In this document: positions 5,176-9,171 of the stretch, in pieces
Numbering within the stretch: the stretch's first letter is position 1
Layout: each line of letters opens with the position of its first letter
Made by a program: the position numbers and the translations under genes
From: Methanospirillum sp.
GTDB taxonomy: Archaea > Halobacteriota > Methanomicrobia > Methanomicrobiales > Methanospirillaceae
DNA: 9,171 bases
Reading direction: 5' to 3'
Assembly (NCBI GenBank): GCA_028679485.1
Contig: JAJRBL010000074.1
Span: 1 to 9,171 of the forward strand
The notes under the pieces: generated by a model
What the model was told of the DNA's origin: nothing
The model's database searches: none
What the model saw: the letters and a program-made list of their open reading frames with translations, nothing else

Positions 5176-7374
5176 GTGCTGGGACGTACACGCCAGACAA
5201 CCCTCGACGGGATAGCGATGCCTTCAATGCCGCCGGTGCGAACCAGCGACGGCCATATCATGGAATGGGATCGCAACAGGATCGAGCGGCAGATTATCAA
5301 AGAGACGCGCCTTGTTGAGATCTTTTACGGGTATGAGGGGGCAGACGAGGAGACTGCACAGGAACTCGCACGTGAAGTCGAGGACCGGATACGAAAACTG
5401 AACCTGCGCACCCTTTCCGGCCCGCTTATCAGGGAGGTAATGAACACCATCCTGATCGAAAAGGGCAGGATACAATGGAGAAATGTCTGTACGCGGGTTG
5501 GTACACCGGTATATGATGCACACCTGATAGACGTGGGAAGGGGATTCGAGGCCAAAGACAATGCCAACCTGCAGGAGAATGCAGAAACCTCCCATAAAAA
5601 GAAGGCGGACAAGATCAGCAAGGAACAGTACCTTCTTCAGCTTCCTCCCCACCTCGCTGACCGGCATCTCTGCGGGGACATTCATATCCATGATCTCGAG
5701 TATTTTGGGAGCAGGCCCTTCTGCCAGGACTGGGATCTCAGGTATTTCCTCTATTACGGGCTCATGCCTGACGGAAACGGCACCAAGGCATCGGTTGCAG
5801 GCCCTGCAAACCGTGCCGAAGTGGCAGTCCTCCATGCGGTAAAAGCCCTTGGCAGTGCACAGACAAACTTCGCGGGGGGCCAGGGATATTACAACTTTCT
5901 CACGTTTCTCTCTCCATATTTCACGGGAATGTCCTATGAAGAGATGAAACAGCTCATGCAGATGTTCGTCTACGAGATGACCCAGATGATGGTGGCACGT
6001 GGCGGTCAACTGGTCTTCTCTTCCGTGCAACTCTCTCCGGGAGTGCCAAAACTCTGGAAGGATAAACCCTGCGTGTACAAGGGAAAGGTATGGGACGGAA
6101 AAAAAGCTCCTCTCCAGACATACGGATCAGGTGAACGTGAAGTCAGGCACCTCTTCAAGGCCCTGATGGAGGTCATGCTTGAAGGAGACTACTGGGGAAA
6201 GCCATTTAATTTCCCTAAACCGGAGATCAGCATCGAACCTGACTTCATACAGGAGGATGAAGAGTTCAACCGTGCCAATCCCGATCTTCCCACCTATGAA
6301 GACCTTTACCTGCTCACCTTCGAACTCTCTTCGAAATTCGGGACTCCCTATTACGATAACCAGCTCCCTGCCTATCGTGGTGCAGGGGAAGGGATCTCCT
6401 GTTACCAGTGCTGTGCATACCAGTTCTCGACCATGGCTGATAAAGACCGGGATTTTCATAAAAAACTGTATTTCGAGAGTGGAATGCACTTTTCCATGGG
6501 ATCCTGGGGTGTCGTCTCGCTGAACTGTCCCCGGGCATCGTACAAAGCCCAGGGAGACGAGGAACGACTCTTCGCCGAACTTCGTTCCATGATGGATACG
6601 GCCGTGGAAGTGTTCCAGATCAAACTCAGGTGGATGGATCTTATCAAAAAGAACAACCGGATGCCTTTTGCTATGCAGCGTCCCCGTGATCCGGAAACCG
6701 GGGAGAGAGGCGCGATAGCAGTCGATTTTGACGGGCTCGTGTATACCATCGGGGTCGTCGGCCTGAACGAACTGGTCCAGCACTTTACTGGTCAGCAGTT
6801 GCATGAATCTGACGATGCCTTCCGGCTTGGTGTCAGGGCAATGACCGAGATGGAACTTTACAGCAGGGAACTCTCGCAACGTCACGGCATGACCATCGCC
6901 CTTGCCAGAACACCTGCTGAAACCACCGGGCAACGATTCGCGGTTGCCGATCTCCTCAGGCGTGAGTTCCACGAGGAGGCCAAGAAGGTCATCAAAGGCA
7001 ATCTTGACGCAGCCTTAACCAGGCTCGGGGATACACGAGATCTGCCGATATATTACACCAACGGCACCCACGTGGCACCTGACGCTGATATTCCCCTTGC
7101 CAGGAGGGCAGAGATAGAACATGTATTCTTCCCGATCGTTGACGGGGGGAATATCTTTCATATCTGGCTCGGGGAGGCACGACCAGATCCCCGGGGCCTG
7201 ATGGATATGGCAATGAAACTCTGCAGAAGCACACAGATAGGTTATTTTGCATTTACCCGTGACCTGACGGTCTGTCTTCACCAGTTTTCCGAATGGGACG
7301 GAAAACGCCCCAAGATTCCGGTCAGGGAACCATCCGGGCATGCACAGACAAAGGTCACACCAGTGCAGACATAA
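5176..7374 (+). CDS. nrdD: Anaerobic (class III) ribonucleoside-triphosphate reductase lacking the C-terminal zinc ribbon and glycyl-radical motif
   Basis: NrdD makes deoxyribonucleotides from ribonucleoside triphosphates in anaerobes. An ATP-cone-like N-terminal regulatory segment (VRTSDGHIMEWDRNRI and following, about 21-110) precedes the ten-stranded barrel. Visible barrel elements include CGDIHIHDLEYF with Cys183 in SRPFCQDWD (bottom-face cysteine), SCYQCCAYQF (Cys409, 412, 413; one should be the radical cysteine) and SLNCPR (Cys451). Later come YYTNGTHV (627-633) and GGNIFHIWLGE (657-667). The extra cysteine before PR fits the redoxin-dependent rather than formate-dependent subtype. The odd part is the C-terminus. 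After TQIGYFAFTRDLTVC (Cys700) the family normally has CxxC...CPxC and then RxxGY with the radical glycine. Here Cys700 is followed by LHQ and a 32-residue tail with no further cysteine and no RxxGY, ending at 732, about 40-50 residues short. No nrdG lies alongside. NrdD identity is secure; activity as encoded is doubtful. Confidence 0.92.
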   Translation: MLGRTRQTTLDGIAMPSMPPVRTSDGHIMEWDRNRIERQIIKETRLVEIFYGYEGADEETAQELAREVEDRIRKLNLRTLSGPLIREVMNTILIEKGRIQWRNVCTRVGTPVYDAHLIDVGRGFEAKDNANLQENAETSHKKKADKISKEQYLLQLPPHLADRHLCGDIHIHDLEYFGSRPFCQDWDLRYFLYYGLMPDGNGTKASVAGPANRAEVAVLHAVKALGSAQTNFAGGQGYYNFLTFLSPYFTGMSYEEMKQLMQMFVYEMTQMMVARGGQLVFSSVQLSPGVPKLWKDKPCVYKGKVWDGKKAPLQTYGSGEREVRHLFKALMEVMLEGDYWGKPFNFPKPEISIEPDFIQEDEEFNRANPDLPTYEDLYLLTFELSSKFGTPYYDNQLPAYRGAGEGISCYQCCAYQFSTMADKDRDFHKKLYFESGMHFSMGSWGVVSLNCPRASYKAQGDEERLFAELRSMMDTAVEVFQIKLRWMDLIKKNNRMPFAMQRPRDPETGERGAIAVDFDGLVYTIGVVGLNELVQHFTGQQLHESDDAFRLGVRAMTEMELYSRELSQRHGMTIALARTPAETTGQRFAVADLLRREFHEEAKKVIKGNLDAALTRLGDTRDLPIYYTNGTHVAPDADIPLARRAEIEHVFFPIVDGGNIFHIWLGEARPDPRGLMDMAMKLCRSTQIGYFAFTRDLTVCLHQFSEWDGKRPKIPVREPSGHAQTKVTPVQT

Positions 7375-7406
7375 TTGCCTGTTGTTTCAGCGGGCATCCC
7401 TCACCC

Positions 7407-7414
7407 TATTTATA
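7407..7414 (+). promoter_or_regulatory. Candidate TATA box for the corA-like gene
   Basis: TATTTATA lies in the 88-bp gap after nrdD. A start about 25 bases downstream would be near 7436, leaving a leader of about 27 bases containing the GGTGGGG site (7449-7455) 7 bases before the ATG. Spacing of all three elements is coherent, although the upstream bases are not purine-rich as in a typical BRE. Confidence 0.5.
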
Positions 7415-7424
7415 GCATCAGCCC

Positions 7425-7436
7425 ATCAGTACTGAT
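7425..7436. repeat. Perfect 12-bp palindrome at the predicted corA start site
   Basis: ATCAGTACTGAT equals its own reverse complement. It lies 10 bp past the TATA-like box and covers the expected transcription start, a position where a bound protein would block initiation in archaea. Operator function is inferred; no known motif is recognised. Confidence 0.4.
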
Positions 7437-7462
7437 CAGGTTATCTCTGGTGGGGCAGCACT

Positions 7463-8395
7463 ATGATCTCAATATACATCTCCGGTCCGGCAGGACTGGT
7501 TCCTATTGATTCCTGGCAGGACGGATGTTGGATCAAGGTCGTCAACCCCACAGAGAAAGAGATTGCATCTCTTGTCGAACACTTTGGTGTTTGGATCGAG
7601 TTTTTCACCGATCCCCTTGATACAGATGAACGGGCACGGTTTGAAGTAGACGAGGGAAACACCCTCATCCTTATCAGATCGCCAAAAAGGGAACCTGAAG
7701 AGGCAGTAATCCCGTATATCACCCTTCCAATCAGTATTATCCTTACCGGTAAGGTAATTATCACCGTTACCCTGACCGAAGTGGATGTTCTGGAAGAATT
7801 TCTCTCCGGGTGGGTCAGGAACTTCGATACGAGGACACGGACACGGTTTGCCCTGCAGATCTGCTACCGGACTGCACTCAGGTTTCTCCGGTATCTCAAG
7901 GACATCAACCGTATGAGCAACCAGATAGAGATGAACCTCCACCGGGATACCACGAACGACCAGTTGCTTGGACTATTCAACCTGCATAAAAGCCTGGTCT
8001 ATTTCACCACCTCGCTCAGGTCCAACTCGCTGATGGTTGAGAAGTTTTCATACTCGAACCTTCTCGATATGAGTGACGAGGAGCATGATCTCTACGAAGA
8101 GATGGTAATTGAGAATAAACAGGCCTTGGAGATGGCAAATATTTATACCTCGATCATCATGGGAATGACCGGGACTTTTGCCTCGATCATCAACAACAAC
8201 GTAAACCTGGTGATGAAACTCCTCACCAGCATCACGATCCTCATAGCACTTCCGACCATGATAGCCAGCATTTACGGGATGAATATCGATCTCCCCATGC
8301 AGCACAGTAATTTCGCATTCCTGTTCGTGATATTCTGTGCCCTGGCGGCAAGTTCCCTCGGTCTTATCATTCTTGTAAGGTGGAAAGTGCTGTGA
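7463..8395 (+). CDS. corA: CorA-family divalent metal ion transporter
   Basis: The 310-residue protein has the CorA layout. A soluble N-terminal alpha/beta domain (about 1-115) precedes a long helical region (about 120-245) and two C-terminal membrane helices (about 250-270 and 283-305). The signature YGMN (271-274) ends the first helix and forms the ion-selecting mouth of the pentameric channel. CorA proteins carry Mg2+, and some members Co2+, Ni2+ or export Zn2+; sequence alone does not settle the ion. The outer loop after GMN is IDLPMQHSN, without the acidic MPEL of Mg2+-type CorA, so transport specificity is uncertain. The short C-terminal tail RWKVL is basic, as expected for the cytoplasmic end. 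The ATG at 7463 has GGTGGGG 7 bases upstream. The gene appears to be transcribed from its own promoter. Confidence 0.9.
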   Translation: MISIYISGPAGLVPIDSWQDGCWIKVVNPTEKEIASLVEHFGVWIEFFTDPLDTDERARFEVDEGNTLILIRSPKREPEEAVIPYITLPISIILTGKVIITVTLTEVDVLEEFLSGWVRNFDTRTRTRFALQICYRTALRFLRYLKDINRMSNQIEMNLHRDTTNDQLLGLFNLHKSLVYFTTSLRSNSLMVEKFSYSNLLDMSDEEHDLYEEMVIENKQALEMANIYTSIIMGMTGTFASIINNNVNLVMKLLTSITILIALPTMIASIYGMNIDLPMQHSNFAFLFVIFCALAASSLGLIILVRWKVL

Positions 8396-8409
8396 CGGAC
8401 TTAGTTAAG

Positions 8410-8441
8410 TATATCTAACATTGGTGGGATATATCTAACAT
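8410..8441. promoter_or_regulatory. Tandem 12-bp direct repeats overlapping TATA-like sequences, candidate operator
   Basis: TATATCTAACAT occurs identically at 8410-8421 and 8430-8441, a period of exactly 20 bp. Each copy begins with a TATA-like core. A diverged inverted half, TTAGTTA (8401-8407), lies just upstream and pairs with TATCTAA of the first copy at 6 of 7 positions. Two sites on the same DNA face over the promoter suggest cooperative binding of a repressor, most simply the XRE protein encoded two genes downstream. This is inferred from position. Confidence 0.5.
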
Positions 8442-8444
8442 AGT

Positions 8445-8460
8445 GTGCGGTTTATCGCAC
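8445..8460 (+). other. Small hairpin just upstream of the DUF2178-like gene start
   Basis: GTGCG (8445-8449) and CGCAC (8456-8460) can pair around a 6-base loop, ending 9 bases before the ATG and next to the GATGAT ribosome binding site. It might affect translation initiation. A 5-bp stem is weak evidence. Confidence 0.25.
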
Positions 8461-8469
8461 GATGATACT

Positions 8470-9027
8470 ATGAACAGAACTGATGTAATTACCGGTGTAG
8501 TACTTGTTGCAGCCTTCTGTATCGTTGGCATGACTCTCCAGTTCCTGATCCCGGGATCACTGTCAGATACCAGGATCTGGACACTGATACTCGTCGCGTT
8601 GGGTATTTGTGCCTTGTTTATCCTCAAATATCATAATACACCCATCACGCGGAGGGGCGTCGCCCTTCTCGCTGTGATTATTTTTACCGGAGCCCTTGCA
8701 AACCTCATGACCGGAGTTTTTCCCATCCCTCCCGAGATCCAGATCATGCTGGTTACAGCAGGTCTTGTCCTGGTCACTCTGTTCTGGAGGATGCATCTCA
8801 AGGCCGAATCCGGCCTTCAGGATGAACGAACACTTCGCATCGGAACATACGGCCTGTCATGTTCCTGGTACCTCACCTTCATGGTGATAGTGATGCTGGG
8901 TCTTGTCATCGCTCTCGGGGAAGTCCAGGTTGATACCGGCATGATCCTCATGATATTACTTGTTTTGATGCCGGTGAGTTCGATCATCTTCCAGTGGTAC
9001 TTCAACCGGAAAGGGGACGTGTATTAA
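8470..9027 (+). CDS. DUF2178-like six-helix membrane protein
   Basis: This 185-residue protein is mostly hydrophobic, with about six predicted membrane helices (about 7-28, 36-53, 63-83, 90-107, 130-150, 156-178). Between helices four and five is a polar stretch with DERTLRI (118-124). The D-E-R-T element before the last two helices, together with an XRE regulator immediately downstream, is characteristic of DUF2178-type proteins in archaea and Firmicutes, whose function is unknown. The ATG at 8470 is preferred, with GATGAT at 8461-8466. The frame is open upstream to a GTG at 8443, but that codon lies against the direct repeats and would add only nine polar residues. The regulator follows 12 bp after the stop, so the two are almost certainly one operon. 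Confidence 0.72.
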   Translation: MNRTDVITGVVLVAAFCIVGMTLQFLIPGSLSDTRIWTLILVALGICALFILKYHNTPITRRGVALLAVIIFTGALANLMTGVFPIPPEIQIMLVTAGLVLVTLFWRMHLKAESGLQDERTLRIGTYGLSCSWYLTFMVIVMLGLVIALGEVQVDTGMILMILLVLMPVSSIIFQWYFNRKGDVY

Positions 9028-9039
9028 GGGGGAAGAGCG

Positions 9040-9171
9040 TTGTACACCCGGATCAAAGAATTCAGGGCACGTGAGGGGATGACCCAGGCTGAACTCGCGG
9101 AGAAGGTGGGAGTCAGACGGGAGACGATTGTATTTCTTGAAAAAGGAAGATACAACCCCTCTCTCCGGCTA
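9040..9171 (+). CDS. XRE-family helix-turn-helix transcriptional regulator, 3' end beyond window
   Basis: The 44 visible residues form a compact helix-turn-helix domain of the short Cro/C1 type. [11 protein letters not shown] leads into [13 protein letters not shown] (first and turn helices), the recognition part [11 protein letters not shown] and then RYNPSLRL. Proteins of this class are usually 65-75 residues, so about 25 residues lie past the right edge. The start is TTG at 9040, supported by GGGGG (9028-9032) 7 bases upstream; no ATG or GTG is available at the conserved N-terminus. It probably controls its own operon with the membrane protein, with the 8410-8441 repeats as candidate target. 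Confidence 0.85.
   Translation, partial: MYTRIKEFRAREGMTQAELAEKVGVRRETIVFLEKGRYNPSLRL

Noticed and set aside
5224..6030. Leftward 268-codon open frame inside nrdD, and a similar one at 6127-6972
   Set aside because: Both are antisense shadows of a well-conserved nrdD frame with no recognisable domain.
7240..7248. Gly689 in TQIGYF as the radical glycine of NrdD
   Set aside because: It looks like a GY motif but lacks the arginine three residues before. By position it matches the YFxFT strand that precedes the zinc ribbon in other NrdD proteins.
7275..7462. A frameshift hiding the missing NrdD C-terminus
   Set aside because: The other two forward frames were read by eye through the intergenic gap and show no CxxC pattern, CPxC or RxxGY, so a simple base error does not restore the domain.
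8443..8469. GTG at 8443 as start of the DUF2178-like gene
   Set aside because: It lies at the edge of the direct repeats and in the stem of a small hairpin; the ATG at 8470 has a nearby GATGAT.

Overview
The window looks like chromosomal DNA of a methanogenic archaeon, most likely in or near the Methanomicrobiales. This rests on an archaeal-type (class I) CCA-adding enzyme next to ThpR, an anaerobic ribonucleotide reductase paired with a redoxin, TATA-like promoter elements, GGTGAT/GGAGG-type ribosome binding sites, and a DUF2178-like membrane protein followed by an XRE regulator. The order-level placement is inference. I see no rRNA, tRNA, CRISPR array, insertion sequence or prophage gene.

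Left part (1-4753): a clostripain-like C11 peptidase, cut by the left window edge, runs rightward. It converges with, and overlaps by 30 bp, a leftward gene for an exported, membrane-anchored protein with about 15 tetratricopeptide repeats. Upstream of the TPR gene on the same strand lie cca (tRNA CCA-adding enzyme) and thpR (RNA 2',3'-cyclic phosphodiesterase), joined by a 4-bp ATGA overlap. Both act on RNA ends. The TPR gene may be co-transcribed with them or use its own TATA box over the cca stop codon.

Middle (4754-7374): a divergent intergenic region of 153 bp with two inverted repeats separates thpR from a rightward pair, a small CPRC redoxin and nrdD, 8 bp apart. The redoxin is the likely electron donor to the reductase. 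The most unusual feature of the window is here. The NrdD protein keeps the catalytic barrel and its cysteines, but its C-terminus ends without the expected four-cysteine zinc ribbon and without the glycyl-radical RxxGY motif. It stops soon after the first zinc-ribbon-like cysteine, in a tail that resembles the family's normal extreme C-terminus. No nrdG activase gene is in the window.

Right part (7375-9171): a CorA-type divalent metal transporter has its own TATA box and a perfect 12-bp palindrome near the predicted transcription start. Then comes a two-gene unit, a six-helix DUF2178-like membrane protein and an XRE regulator with a TTG start, cut by the right edge. It is preceded by two identical 12-bp direct repeats exactly 20 bp apart that contain the TATA-like sequences, a good candidate operator for autoregulation.
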